64,000 bases of DNA, taken from Candidatus Merdisoma merdipullorum. Its GTDB lineage: Bacteria > Bacillota > Clostridia > Lachnospirales > Lachnospiraceae. The notes beneath the pieces were generated by a model, which worked only from the letters and a program-made list of their open reading frames with translations, was not told the origin of the DNA and did not search any database. A program made the position numbers and the translations under genes. The stretch covers positions 184,282 to 248,281 of the forward strand of contig DVLE01000001.1 of assembly GCA_018715645.1 (NCBI GenBank). The letters run 5' to 3'. Below, piece by piece: positions 19,261-29,173 of this stretch; position 1 is the first letter of the stretch; the number at the start of each line of letters is the position of its first letter.

Positions 19261-21488
19261 GCTTTTCTCTCCTTATATTCTTCCAGCCTTACATTTTCAA
19301 ATCCTTTTTGTTTTGCCTTGATTTCATAGACAAATCGAAGACCAGGAGATCCGGTTACCACAAAACTATTTGCGTTTTTCTCATTGATATAGCATTCGCC
19401 CGGACCTTCAGCCTGAAGAAAAACTACATAATCATCAAGCTTTACTGTCTCCGCAAAAATTCGATCAATTTCAATAGTACATTTGCCGTCATCGGAAATT
19501 TTCCCATTTCCTATATCGCCAAACCATGCTTCTGTTGTTTCGTAGGCGTTTAACGCCCTTTCCCCGTATTTGTCTGTCTTAACTACCCTATTTTTATTGC
19601 CGTATACATGTAAATCCCCTTCAAAAACGGCTGTGGGTCCGCTATACCACAAGTTTGTATGATTAACAATAAAAAATTCCGATCCCGTTTGATAGCCTAA
19701 CCCAAGCGATCCGCCGCTCCCGCCACTTCCGCAGTAAAGCGATGCGTGTCGTTCCGGGTTCGACGCCTCATACACTTGCATCATTGACGCAGACAAGGAT
19801 AATACATATGCTCCATATTTAAGCATGATTGCACTGTAGTCGTCGCTTTCTGTTTCGATATTAATATTGCCGCCTGTGATCTCTGCATTTGATGATTTCA
19901 AGCTGTTTGCAATCACATTCCCAGCAGTATCTACCGAAAACAAGGAGCCTATCTGCAAAAGGCCTTTCAGGATTTTGACCCCGGCATTATCGAGTTTGAC
20001 AACCTCACTCCCTCCTGCATCCATTACCTGACATACGCCATTTCCATTACCGACTCCACCGAGAGTCAGTGTCCCGCCGTGGATTCGGTCTGCCAGCATG
20101 AATCCAGCGATAATCACATCCGCATAGCCGCCTTTTGCTGTGAACGCTGTCTTCCAATTCCAATCACGACCATCTGCCGTTCTTGTGTCCGCGATCTGGA
20201 AGCCCTGCGTTCCGATACACATGGCTCCGTAGGTGGGACTGTCTAGATCTGTATCTTCAAAAAGAATCGCTCTTACATCTTGCTTTTGAGCGACATTCTT
20301 CTGATACCGAAGTTGTGTGTTAATGGCATTCAGAACCCCGGATACCCTTTCTGCAATCACTGTATTGCCTGGGCCAATGATCTGATTAACCGCCTGCATA
20401 TTGGATGTCAGTTCCTCAAAGTAGTTGTACTCATAGTCCCCCAGCGTCATTTCTACTGACTGATTTCTTATGCAGTCCCATTTCAGACTGATTACGCGTG
20501 CTTCAGTAGTAATCCCCAGTTTTATGTTACGGCAATGTACTGTATCGCCTAAAGCAATTTTTACGAGAGCTGTAAAATCCTTATACTGCTCCGTATGTTC
20601 AAGATCTACCATATTCACTTTAATCGTGACTGCCGGAAGGTCTGCGCCTGCAGCATACATAGCCTCGCATTTTTGTGTAAGCGCTGCATTCAGTTCCGTT
20701 TGTGTCTGGCAAATAATATCGCTTTCACTGGCCGTCGAGCTATCCGCATCCTCAGAAAGCTTTACATCTTCAAATTTCACCTCCCGGATATATTTTTTTA
20801 CATATGTGTTGATATTCTCAGAATCTACCCACGGAGCTTCTCCGCTTATCATCCGACCGTTGTACGCAACGGGGATAATCCTGGTCACTACATCAGACAT
20901 ATCGACGGTATAAGACAAACCGTTCATATTTTTCCCGTACCGGATGTCGGCGCCATAATCTCCACCGATACGCTGATTGATGACGACTGTATAATTATCA
21001 AAAAGAATCTCTCCTCCCCAAGCCTGCACGAAGGTCGGAGAATCTTTGCCGTTAATAGCATCCATTAGGTTTCTACGTACAAAATAGGCTGTTCCTGTCG
21101 TCATAATATTCGACTGTCCTGAATATTTACTGCCGGATGTCATAATATCAAGCGCCTCTTGGCCATTTTTCTGCGTTGGCCGGATGTCCATTAAGAAGCA
21201 GTCGTCCGCAGAATCAAAAAAGACAGGATATGCAGTTATCTCCACAGAACTCTCTGTCTTTACACATTTATCCACGCGGAAAAGCTGCTTGTCTCCCTGA
21301 AACGTTGGACAGGCTATTACAGCCTCTTGCTCGATATATTTCCACCTTCCCTCTGCATCCAGCGGATGACTCATTGTCAATTCCCATGTTCCATTGATCT
21401 CGCAGGCCAACTCGCAGGATGTTGGCAGCAATGTCATATCTCCGTTTTTCTCAAAGTCCGCATTATCCGGACTGTAAATCTGAATCAT
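19257..21488 (-). CDS. phage tail protein / tail endopeptidase-like minor structural protein
   Basis: MIQIYSPDNADFEKNGDMTLLPTSCELACEINGTWELTMSHPLD start typical of phage minor structural proteins; position after Dit. Confidence 0.85.
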   Translation of the reverse strand: MIQIYSPDNADFEKNGDMTLLPTSCELACEINGTWELTMSHPLDAEGRWKYIEQEAVIACPTFQGDKQLFRVDKCVKTESSVEITAYPVFFDSADDCFLMDIRPTQKNGQEALDIMTSGSKYSGQSNIMTTGTAYFVRRNLMDAINGKDSPTFVQAWGGEILFDNYTVVINQRIGGDYGADIRYGKNMNGLSYTVDMSDVVTRIIPVAYNGRMISGEAPWVDSENINTYVKKYIREVKFEDVKLSEDADSSTASESDIICQTQTELNAALTQKCEAMYAAGADLPAVTIKVNMVDLEHTEQYKDFTALVKIALGDTVHCRNIKLGITTEARVISLKWDCIRNQSVEMTLGDYEYNYFEELTSNMQAVNQIIGPGNTVIAERVSGVLNAINTQLRYQKNVAQKQDVRAILFEDTDLDSPTYGAMCIGTQGFQIADTRTADGRDWNWKTAFTAKGGYADVIIAGFMLADRIHGGTLTLGGVGNGNGVCQVMDAGGSEVVKLDNAGVKILKGLLQIGSLFSVDTAGNVIANSLKSSNAEITGGNINIETESDDYSAIMLKYGAYVLSLSASMMQVYEASNPERHASLYCGSGGSGGSLGLGYQTGSEFFIVNHTNLWYSGPTAVFEGDLHVYGNKNRVVKTDKYGERALNAYETTEAWFGDIGNGKISDDGKCTIEIDRIFAETVKLDDYVVFLQAEGPGECYINEKNANSFVVTGSPGLRFVYEIKAKQKGFENVRLEEYKERKA

Positions 21489-22177
21489 ATTCGATACCCC
21501 CATTGCGGTACGACTAACAATGCAAAGCCGTCACTCACTGATATAATATTGTCTCCGGGCCGCAGCCAAAGCATCTCATAATCTCCGGTGACATCCGTAT
21601 TGATCGACTGCCCGTCATTCTTATAAGACAACATCAACTCGGTGTTGATGACCGCTTCCTGACCGACATTCGCCATAAACTCATATCCATTGACTGTTAG
21701 CGTACAGAAGCCCTCTCCTGCAATGGTATACACCGGCCTTGCCATGTCCTGAAAATTATGCAAAGTTCCAGGGCCCACAGGAAGCTGTCCCGATTGCAAA
21801 AACTCAAATGGCACACAAATAAAAGTTACTGTAAAGGTCCCAAATCTACGGATTTCACGGCTGATGTCCCCATGTTCGATCTTCAGAACCTTATAAAATA
21901 TGTCCGGACTGTCCGATATAACGAGTTTACCGCTCCCCGACAGCCACAGCCGGATATACCGTACCATATCCATAAATTGTTCGGATATAATGGAAAACGT
22001 ACATCCGATAGTTAGATTTTCCAGATAATCATCTGTCTCTACTAACTGCCCATCCCGTCCAGGAACAGAATAAGTATTGTACACTTTTCTGCCCCCAGCG
22101 AACTCCGGGTAATCATTCATAAAGCACCCATAATCCTCGCAGGAGCTTCCGTTATAAATAATAGTCATCTTCTTCAT
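21485..22177 (-). CDS. distal tail protein (Dit-like)
   Basis: KKMTIIYNGSSCEDYGCFMNDYPEFAGGRKVYNTYSVPGRDG; position. Confidence 0.85.
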   Translation of the reverse strand: MKKMTIIYNGSSCEDYGCFMNDYPEFAGGRKVYNTYSVPGRDGQLVETDDYLENLTIGCTFSIISEQFMDMVRYIRLWLSGSGKLVISDSPDIFYKVLKIEHGDISREIRRFGTFTVTFICVPFEFLQSGQLPVGPGTLHNFQDMARPVYTIAGEGFCTLTVNGYEFMANVGQEAVINTELMLSYKNDGQSINTDVTGDYEMLWLRPGDNIISVSDGFALLVVPQWGYRI

Positions 22178-24018
22178 GCGCGGGCTCCCCTCGCTTTCAA
22201 TACAGCTTTTTGCTGGTTTCCGATCTTCCGAATGGTATAATCTGATATGGATTCCCGTAAAGGTGTTCCATCCACGCTTGTATTATTGATAACCTGAATG
22301 ATCATACCTTCCAACAGACCGCTAAGATCCAGCATCGCTGCGCCTGAATTGGCTCTTGCCGCCTCTTTTGCATACTGAACAGAAATATCATGCGGGATCA
22401 CCTGTGCGCCGTTCGGCAGGTATGTCAGTTCTCCTCGGCCACCTTCATTCATGTAGGCGAATCCGCCCTGCCAGTTTTCTGTACCGTGTGCCAAATATGG
22501 GATTTTGGGAATATTAACCTCAAATCCTTTTCCGCCGATGAGCGGCACCCAGTCTGGAATATGGACGCTGATTCTGTTTAATCCGTCGATCGCAGCATTG
22601 ACAACCGAGATCACCCCATTCAAGGGCGCCTTTGCTATCGCTACAATTCCACCGAACAGGCCTCCGAAAATATTCACTATTCCGGACCAAGCGCGCTCCC
22701 AGTCCCCCGTAAATACGCCTGCCAAAAAATCTGTAATCCCCGAAAAAACCTGCTTAACAGAGTTCCAAACAGAAGATGCCGTTTTGAAAAATCCGTTTAA
22801 AATATTTCCCCAGATACCAAAATTTTCGGTCCAGTCATGCGTGAATACACCCGTCAGGAAATCGTCAAACTGCTGCATCTTATCCTGCACCCAGTCCCAG
22901 GTTTCTCCCGCCTTGGCCTTAACCTCATCCCAGTTTTTTATGAGCAGGTATCCGATCGCAATAACCGCGGCAATGGCCATAACAGCGAGGCCTGCCGGAC
23001 TTGTCACAGCCGTAAACACACTTGATATAATTGTTTTCATCCCTCCAAGTTTTGTGATCATTGTCACCAGGCCCCCAACGGCATTGGTAACTGAGCCGAT
23101 ACCCGTTACCATTTTTCCAAAAATCAAAAGTGCCGGACCTGCCACGGCTGCGATGCCCGCAATTTTTAAAACCAACTGCTGCAGCTCCGGATCTGCTGCC
23201 GCAAAAGCATTGACCATTTCTGTCGCTTTCTGAATCAGCGGTGTAATGATCGGAAGGAGATTTTGTCCAAGAGCTATACCCAGGTTCTCTACAGACGCCT
23301 GAAACGTACGCATACTGTTGGCTGTTCCGTCCGATGTCCGCGCATAGTCCCCTTGAGCATTTGCTGACATTTCCAATACATAATTGTACCGAAGCTGCAC
23401 CTTTTCGGCCTGTGTCATTTCGTCGTATACTAACCCCAGACCATTTGCAAATTCCTGCAAATTTACTTCTGTCATCACAATACCAAGCTGCTTCAGGGAT
23501 TCTGTCTCTCCCGTAAATACACTGTTGAGCGCGGTCATTGCCTGATCTATGCCTATATTTTTAAAGGATGCGAGGTCTCCAGCCAGACCAGCGAGAGATG
23601 TAGACATTGCAGCGGCTTCCGTCTGGCTAATCCCCATTGACGTCGCCATATCCCCAAATAACGATGTCGCTTCCAAAGCCTGATTCATAGATAAGCCAAA
23701 ATTCTTTGTAGCTTCATCCGCCCAGCTTTTGACTGCATCTGCGCTGTCTCCAAAAGCAACACCAATCTTGTTCAGATTTTCATCGAAATCGGAGGCTGCT
23801 GAAACAGCGCTTTTTCCTGCCAGGGCAAGAGGGGTAGTGACACCTACGGTAAGCTTGGTTCCAAAGCTGCTGATTTTATCCCCGATACTGCTGATTTTAG
23901 ATGCAACATTTTTTATTCGTGTTTCAAAGCTCTTTGTTTTTTGCTCGGCAGCAGTCACAGCTTTTTCATAAGCAGATGTATCTCCGACTATCCTTATGGT
24001 TAATGTTTCATCCGCCAT
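22174..24018 (-). CDS. tail tape measure protein
   Basis: Long protein with coiled-coil N-terminus, TP901-type core and TM segments. Confidence 0.95.
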   Translation of the reverse strand: MADETLTIRIVGDTSAYEKAVTAAEQKTKSFETRIKNVASKISSIGDKISSFGTKLTVGVTTPLALAGKSAVSAASDFDENLNKIGVAFGDSADAVKSWADEATKNFGLSMNQALEATSLFGDMATSMGISQTEAAAMSTSLAGLAGDLASFKNIGIDQAMTALNSVFTGETESLKQLGIVMTEVNLQEFANGLGLVYDEMTQAEKVQLRYNYVLEMSANAQGDYARTSDGTANSMRTFQASVENLGIALGQNLLPIITPLIQKATEMVNAFAAADPELQQLVLKIAGIAAVAGPALLIFGKMVTGIGSVTNAVGGLVTMITKLGGMKTIISSVFTAVTSPAGLAVMAIAAVIAIGYLLIKNWDEVKAKAGETWDWVQDKMQQFDDFLTGVFTHDWTENFGIWGNILNGFFKTASSVWNSVKQVFSGITDFLAGVFTGDWERAWSGIVNIFGGLFGGIVAIAKAPLNGVISVVNAAIDGLNRISVHIPDWVPLIGGKGFEVNIPKIPYLAHGTENWQGGFAYMNEGGRGELTYLPNGAQVIPHDISVQYAKEAARANSGAAMLDLSGLLEGMIIQVINNTSVDGTPLRESISDYTIRKIGNQQKAVLKARGARA

Positions 24019-24412
24019 GTTTCACCTTCTCTCTCCGGATACCATTCGCTTGCAGAATTTTATCTACCCAGTTCTTGCCTTCTTTCTCCTCAATCTCCGA
24101 TACAATCCGCATATTTTCCTTTGCCGACTCCATATCCACCGGAGCCTGCACTTTTTTCCACAGTTCCCGGAACCGCGCATTTTTCTTCCGCAGTGCGTTG
24201 CTGACTGCATTCAGCACCGCGTTCCTCATCAGCGTATTGTCAGATACCAGCTTGTCTTCCCATGCCTTACGGATAAACAGTGCCTCACGCGGAGTAAGGT
24301 CCTCATAATCTTTCCTGGAATACCCAAAATTAACAGCAAAAAAAGCGAAGTCAATATCTTTCCGATATGGCTCCGCTATTTTCTCATATTCCGGATCAGG
24401 TTCCCCATGCAA
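24008..24412 (-). CDS. tail assembly chaperone, gpT-like frameshift extension
   Basis: In -1 frame relative to 24427-24735, open back to the slippery site; TTG start only if translated independently. Confidence 0.8.
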   Translation of the reverse strand: MHGEPDPEYEKIAEPYRKDIDFAFFAVNFGYSRKDYEDLTPREALFIRKAWEDKLVSDNTLMRNAVLNAVSNALRKKNARFRELWKKVQAPVDMESAKENMRIVSEIEEKEGKNWVDKILQANGIRREKVKHGG

Positions 24413-24426
24413 ATATTGCAGCTCAA

Positions 24427-24735
24427 TCAGGCATCCAGGAAGAAAAAAGGGCAGTCCCTCTCAAGCGCCTCCAGTACAGTGCCGTTCACTTTCATGTAGC
24501 CCTCGCTTTCAATCAATGCTTCGGCCATTTCCATTCCCTTCTTGGGCTTCACAAAGGTATCTGAGCCTTCTTCCTTTAATCCATATGCAAAATAAGTTTT
24601 AAGCGATGTGAGTCCCAGCATTCCCCTATGTGTACCCAGCTCTGCCATCATCGGCATCCCGACCGTATTTTCAATCAATTCTACTCGCTTCATGTTGTAT
24701 TTCAGCACATAGGTCTTTTTTCCCATTTCAAACAT
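24427..24735 (-). CDS. tail assembly chaperone, gpG-like
   Basis: Small ORF between the major tail protein and tape measure; slippery CCCTTTT near its end. Confidence 0.85.
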   Translation of the reverse strand: MFEMGKKTYVLKYNMKRVELIENTVGMPMMAELGTHRGMLGLTSLKTYFAYGLKEEGSDTFVKPKKGMEMAEALIESEGYMKVNGTVLEALERDCPFFFLDA

Positions 24736-24747
24736 ATGCGGTCCTCC

Positions 24748-25563
24748 TTAATCCGTTTTCACAATAATTTCAGCCACACCTGCTTTCAGGGTTTTTCCCT
24801 CTGCATCTGTCTCGATAATCATAATCTGATTTCCGGCGGTCAGACCAGAAATGGGAGATGTACCATCCCATGACGTTTCAGAAATAATCTCGCCGTAGGA
24901 CGGATATTCCAGCGGCGCGGTGCCGGTCCGGTAAAAATATTTATCCGATGCCGCCAATACGGGATTTACATAGATGCTTGTCTGGCCTGCAGATGTTCCG
25001 GCTACTGAAACCACGGTCAAGGTTTCAAGAGCCGCTGAACCATCCGGCATAGTATCAGGCTCAACAGGCGCCGTAGAAAGATCTACCAGCGGTCCCATGC
25101 CTGAAAGTGTGATGGAATAGGTCACTGCATCATCATGCGGAGCCTCAATCGGATAGTCTGTCACCACAGCCAGACCGCCAAACATTCCAACCTTCCTTTT
25201 CCTGTCTACTACTTTGATGCACACGGGATCTGAATTTTCAAACGCTTGCGAAAGGATAGAGTGGCTCTGATCACTCGGAACAAACAAGCCGTCGTTATCA
25301 ATAGACCATTCCTTCATGCCGGCTAGATAAGATTTCCACCCTCCCTGAGTGTCTTTGGATGTAATCTCTATCTGATCTGCAGACCGGTTGATAGTTAATC
25401 CTTGCTGCCCGCTGATAGCCAGAAGCTTTGTCCCATCCAGGTTCCAGATGCACAACAGAATATCTTTTCCGGCAATAGCCTTCGCTACAGAACTTGTGAA
25501 ATCACAATAGTCATTGCTGTCAAACGCAAAAAGCTGCAGCTTGTTAAAATCATTCTTTCTCAT
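24748..25563 (-). CDS. major tail protein
   Basis: Position, size, MTP-like sequence; N-terminus MRKNDFNKLQLFAFD. Confidence 0.85.
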   Translation of the reverse strand: MRKNDFNKLQLFAFDSNDYCDFTSSVAKAIAGKDILLCIWNLDGTKLLAISGQQGLTINRSADQIEITSKDTQGGWKSYLAGMKEWSIDNDGLFVPSDQSHSILSQAFENSDPVCIKVVDRKRKVGMFGGLAVVTDYPIEAPHDDAVTYSITLSGMGPLVDLSTAPVEPDTMPDGSAALETLTVVSVAGTSAGQTSIYVNPVLAASDKYFYRTGTAPLEYPSYGEIISETSWDGTSPISGLTAGNQIMIIETDAEGKTLKAGVAEIIVKTD

Positions 25564-25573
25564 TTCTGCCTCC

Positions 25574-25987
25574 TTAAATTTTACACTTAAAGCCATAGCA
25601 GACCATGAATTCAAAGGCTGCCACAGCATGTTTTTCACCAGTTTCATCTGTCTGGATTGTCTGCACTCCGTCATCTGTCTGCATGATAAGTTCAAAAGGC
25701 TCCGGCAGAACAATATCCTCACTAAGCGCCTCCTGAAGCTTCTCTATCAACTGATACGCTCCAACAGAGGATTCTTCTTTTTCGGCGATGCAATGCACCC
25801 AGACAGTATAATTGTCTCGGAACATGGTTTTTGTGTTGGCCGGAAGTATGCGGGTAACTTCTACAAAATAAAATGGACTTTTCGCATTTTTCGGAACTGC
25901 ATCGTAACATTTCAAGCCAGTGTGGACTTGAATCTTTTTCTGTACTGCTGCCACCAGTGTGACAGGCGATAATTTCTGATAAGCCAT
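25574..25987 (-). CDS. tail terminator/minor tail component
   Basis: Position between HK97 gp10-like and MTP genes. Confidence 0.7.
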   Translation of the reverse strand: MAYQKLSPVTLVAAVQKKIQVHTGLKCYDAVPKNAKSPFYFVEVTRILPANTKTMFRDNYTVWVHCIAEKEESSVGAYQLIEKLQEALSEDIVLPEPFELIMQTDDGVQTIQTDETGEKHAVAAFEFMVCYGFKCKI

Positions 25988-26379
25988 TATGTCATTTCCT
26001 TCCTTATTGCGTTAATCAGATCGCCTGTATAGATTGGGCGCTGAATAACCAGATTGTTTGTAGCAAAATGCTGTCCCTGGACATATCCGCCGTTTCTGGT
26101 CCGATGTCCATAGTTGACGTGCGGCGCATATTCGGCTGAGTATGCTATCCCGTCTTCCAGTTTTCGGACAGATTTTCGGAGTTCTCCGGTATCTACCGGC
26201 GTACCGCCTTCCTGTGGATTTGTCCCCTTTGCGCGGTTAAACATCTCCGTCACGTTCTTTTTGACTATGGCTGTCCATCTAATATTGTTCATACCAGAAA
26301 ATATCCTTTCCAGTTCTTCCACGCCAGATATACTCATGCTAAATGTTTTGTCTGCCACATAATCACTCCTTATATACAT
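25987..26379 (-). CDS. HK97 gp10-family tail completion protein
   Basis: SGVEELERIFSGM ... PVDTGELRKSVR ... APHVNYGHRTRNGG. Confidence 0.88.
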   Translation of the reverse strand: MYIRSDYVADKTFSMSISGVEELERIFSGMNNIRWTAIVKKNVTEMFNRAKGTNPQEGGTPVDTGELRKSVRKLEDGIAYSAEYAPHVNYGHRTRNGGYVQGQHFATNNLVIQRPIYTGDLINAIRKEMT

Positions 26380-26673
26380 CCACTTGTATCACAGTATATC
26401 TCGGCGACAAATCAATCACCTGCGTAATCTTCTGCCGATGTCCGTCGATAACTGCGTGAGTACAGGAAGGAAACTGCGCAAACGGTATCGGCGTCACAAC
26501 TCGCTGCTCATTTCTGGTCACTTCCCGACCTTCCAGAGCAATTTGCTCATCTGTCCAGGGAGTTAACCGGCAGACTGTTTCTTGTACGGTCTGCCAGCTT
26601 TCTCCGGTCATGTTTCCCAGATCATCTTCTGTCTGTCCAGTGATAAGCTGAAGCTGACAGCGTTTCCAGATCA
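26363..26673 (-). CDS. head closure / head-tail joining protein
   Basis: MIWKRCQLQLITGQTEDDLGNMTGESWQTVQETVCRLTPWTDEQI; position. Confidence 0.8.
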
Positions 26674-27003
26674 TAAGAATCTCACCACCTTGCTGCTGTT
26701 TCCGGAATCCGCCTGCGCGGCTTTCCAATCGCCGATTTCGTCCGCATACTCGGACAAGATATTGTCCACGAACGAAGTACTGATGCTGGCTACTCCTTCC
26801 GAACTAATGCCTTCATAATATGTTCTGCGAACCATTTTCACCGTTGCATCTACACAGACAGAGCTGAATAAGGCTGGGAGTATCTCTACCCCCAGCCGCA
26901 AACAGAGCCGGTCACTCATCGTCTGTATGTATTCCTCCAACTGGCTGTCCGTCAGCTCCGTATCCGGAAGCCTTGTTTTCAACCGTTTAAGCAGTTCTTC
27001 CAT
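26671..27003 (-). CDS. head-tail connector protein
   Basis: Small helical protein; position downstream of capsid. Confidence 0.75.
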   Translation of the reverse strand: MEELLKRLKTRLPDTELTDSQLEEYIQTMSDRLCLRLGVEILPALFSSVCVDATVKMVRRTYYEGISSEGVASISTSFVDNILSEYADEIGDWKAAQADSGNSSKVVRFL

Positions 27004-27011
27004 AGTACCCC

Positions 27012-27300
27012 CTATCCAGCAGCCGTCACTGCCGTTGTAGCCGCGGAAAGAACCGTTCCGCTGTATTTTTCGGTACCTGTCGCCTCAACTTTGATGTATT
27101 TTCCTTCGTCTTCTGCCTGAAGCTCATACGTCGCAGAGGTGGCGTCCGGAATATCCGTATACGCTCCCTCCGTCGCTTCCGCCTTCTTCCATTTATAGGA
27201 TGCTGTTGCTCCTTCTGGCTGTACTGCCGCACTCAATGTCTGCCCCACCTGAGCCGTGCCGCTTATTGTTACGTTCTCAAGCGGGGTTATGATTCCCCCT
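27012..27300 (-). CDS. Ig-like domain, probably expressed as a -1 frameshift extension of the major capsid protein
   Basis: IITPLENVTISGTAQVGQTLSAAV...YKWKKA...YELQAEDEGKYIKVEATG; only a GTG inside the domain as start; frame open into the MCP 3' end. Confidence 0.7.
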
Positions 27301-28186
27301 GGATAGTACCCTTAAACACACCGTCTGCATATTCCGGATAGAAAATCACATTGGACAGGATCAGCGTATCGATTGTGGCATTATCAGATTTCATCTGATG
27401 CGTCATTCCAATCATTCCTGTCGCATCCGTAGTCAGTCCGAAGGTCTGGCCTACATCGCCTGACACCGGGGCATACGCACCATTCAGATTCTCCTGTGCC
27501 GTGGCAATCGGAGTCTTAGCTGCCACCTGCGGCGATACGATAGCGGTACCCAGGCCAAGGAAATTTTCGATATAGGTAAATCCAAAAGCAGTCTGCATGG
27601 TAATCTGTGCCGTTCCAAGATAATCAGCAACATCCTGCTGATTGATAAAATAGATAGGCGTTACGTCCATGTCCTCGTAGTACCCCTGCAATTTCGCCCA
27701 GAGATTGGCAAGAGTAGTCTGCAGATTCGTTCCGGTTACTGTTCCAGTACCGGTCGCCAGCGTAGTATAAAACTGCTTTTTAATATCTTTCTGAATCTCC
27801 GAAATCATTTTTTCGTCTGTCCGGTTTACTGCCATATTCCGACCGACTTTCTGGATAGCCTCTGCCGTAGTATTCTTACGGTATTTATTCAAATCCAGAG
27901 TAATGGTCTTCACCAGCTTACGCTCAATTTCTGTCAGCGGAATGGTCTCTCCCTCGCCCACCTGTGCAGGTGTGTTCTTTCTCGACATCTTATAAATTTT
28001 AATGTCAGTCCCGGCAGGCATCGGAAGCATATCCGAAATTCCCAAAACTCTCTGCAATTCCGTAATGTTCTGATGTATCCTGCTGGTAAAATCCACTGAA
28101 ATCGCCGGTTCTAAGTCGGCGGCCACTGTAGTGTTTGTCGGAGCAGCAAAAAGCTGCAACCCTTTTCTTTTTCTCATACTTTTCAC
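27287..28186 (-). CDS. major capsid protein (HK97 fold)
   Basis: Size, position, sequence; N-terminus KRKGLQLFAAPTNTT. Confidence 0.9.
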   Translation of the reverse strand: MKSMRKRKGLQLFAAPTNTTVAADLEPAISVDFTSRIHQNITELQRVLGISDMLPMPAGTDIKIYKMSRKNTPAQVGEGETIPLTEIERKLVKTITLDLNKYRKNTTAEAIQKVGRNMAVNRTDEKMISEIQKDIKKQFYTTLATGTGTVTGTNLQTTLANLWAKLQGYYEDMDVTPIYFINQQDVADYLGTAQITMQTAFGFTYIENFLGLGTAIVSPQVAAKTPIATAQENLNGAYAPVSGDVGQTFGLTTDATGMIGMTHQMKSDNATIDTLILSNVIFYPEYADGVFKGTIQGES

Positions 28187-28815
28187 TCCTTAAACAAATT
28201 CATGTTTTCTTTGATCAATCTCTGTCTTTCTGTCCTGTCCTTCACGGCCAAGATTTTTTCTCTGGTCAGGCCGTTGTCCCCGCCCCCCGCTTTCGGCGGG
28301 TTTCCGCGAAGCGCTTCTTTTACCGCTGCCTGGACAGCATCCTTGAACACCTGCGCGAAGGCTTCCACCGCAGCTTTGGTCTTTTCTGCATCATCACAGA
28401 CCAAACTCATGATGATTTCATCTGGAACTGTAATCTGTTCATCAGACAGCAGCTTTCTCGCTGTCTTCGCCATATCGCCAAGAGCAATCTGACGCCTCAG
28501 ATCAGCCAGTTCCTTTTCTGCTTTGTCTGCCCGGTATTTTTCCTTTTCTTCGCTGGTCATCTGAGCAAGCTTTTCTGCCTCAGACACCTTCGTGTCCGTC
28601 AGTGTCTTCCATTTCTTCTGTGCATTCGCCACCGCGGTCTGAATCGCCTTCTGGACGCGCCGGTCAAATTCTGCCTGATTTCCCTCCTGTGCAAGAAAAT
28701 CGTCGAAAGACAGTGTCTCGTTGCCTTCACCGCCCGCGCCGGAGCCGTTCCCTTCGTTCCCGTCTCCTTCACCTTCGGCAAAAAGCTGTAATGCTAAAAT
28801 ATTGTTGTATTTCAT
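28183..28815 (-). CDS. capsid scaffold protein (DUF4355-like)
   Basis: Acidic/helical protein upstream of MCP; N-terminus MKYNNILALQLFAEGEG. Confidence 0.87.
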   Translation of the reverse strand: MKYNNILALQLFAEGEGDGNEGNGSGAGGEGNETLSFDDFLAQEGNQAEFDRRVQKAIQTAVANAQKKWKTLTDTKVSEAEKLAQMTSEEKEKYRADKAEKELADLRRQIALGDMAKTARKLLSDEQITVPDEIIMSLVCDDAEKTKAAVEAFAQVFKDAVQAAVKEALRGNPPKAGGGDNGLTREKILAVKDRTERQRLIKENMNLFKE

Positions 28816-28879
28816 TTCTTCCTTTCCGCCCCAGCCCGTCACACGTCCAGGCCATTGCTGTAGTTTACTGACATCTCGG

Positions 28880-29173
28880 TCAAAGGATTTTTACATGGTC
28901 TGGGAAATCTGCCGCAATCAGACAGATCCCCAAAAAGAAAGAATCTACCAGGAGCTGGCCTTGCCCTGACAGATTTCCAAACTGTATATCAACCCAACCG
29001 GGCGATATTTCATATTCAATTTCATCCTCCGTCAAATCCTCCAGGGACTTTACAAGAGTCTCCGTCAACGCCGTTACACCTGCGCAGACAATATCCTTTC
29101 CGGGTTCCGCATAGCCAGCATGGCCAAATATTATGATTTCGTTTTCCCGGATCTTTACCTCAATCAAACGCAT
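28880..29173 (-). CDS. Prp-type ribosomal-processing/phage prohead cysteine protease
   Basis: IIIFGHAGYAEPGKDIVCAGVTALTETLVKSLEDL, hallmark GHAGY...G.DIVCAGVSAL motif. Confidence 0.9.
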   Translation of the reverse strand: MRLIEVKIRENEIIIFGHAGYAEPGKDIVCAGVTALTETLVKSLEDLTEDEIEYEISPGWVDIQFGNLSGQGQLLVDSFFLGICLIAADFPDHVKIL

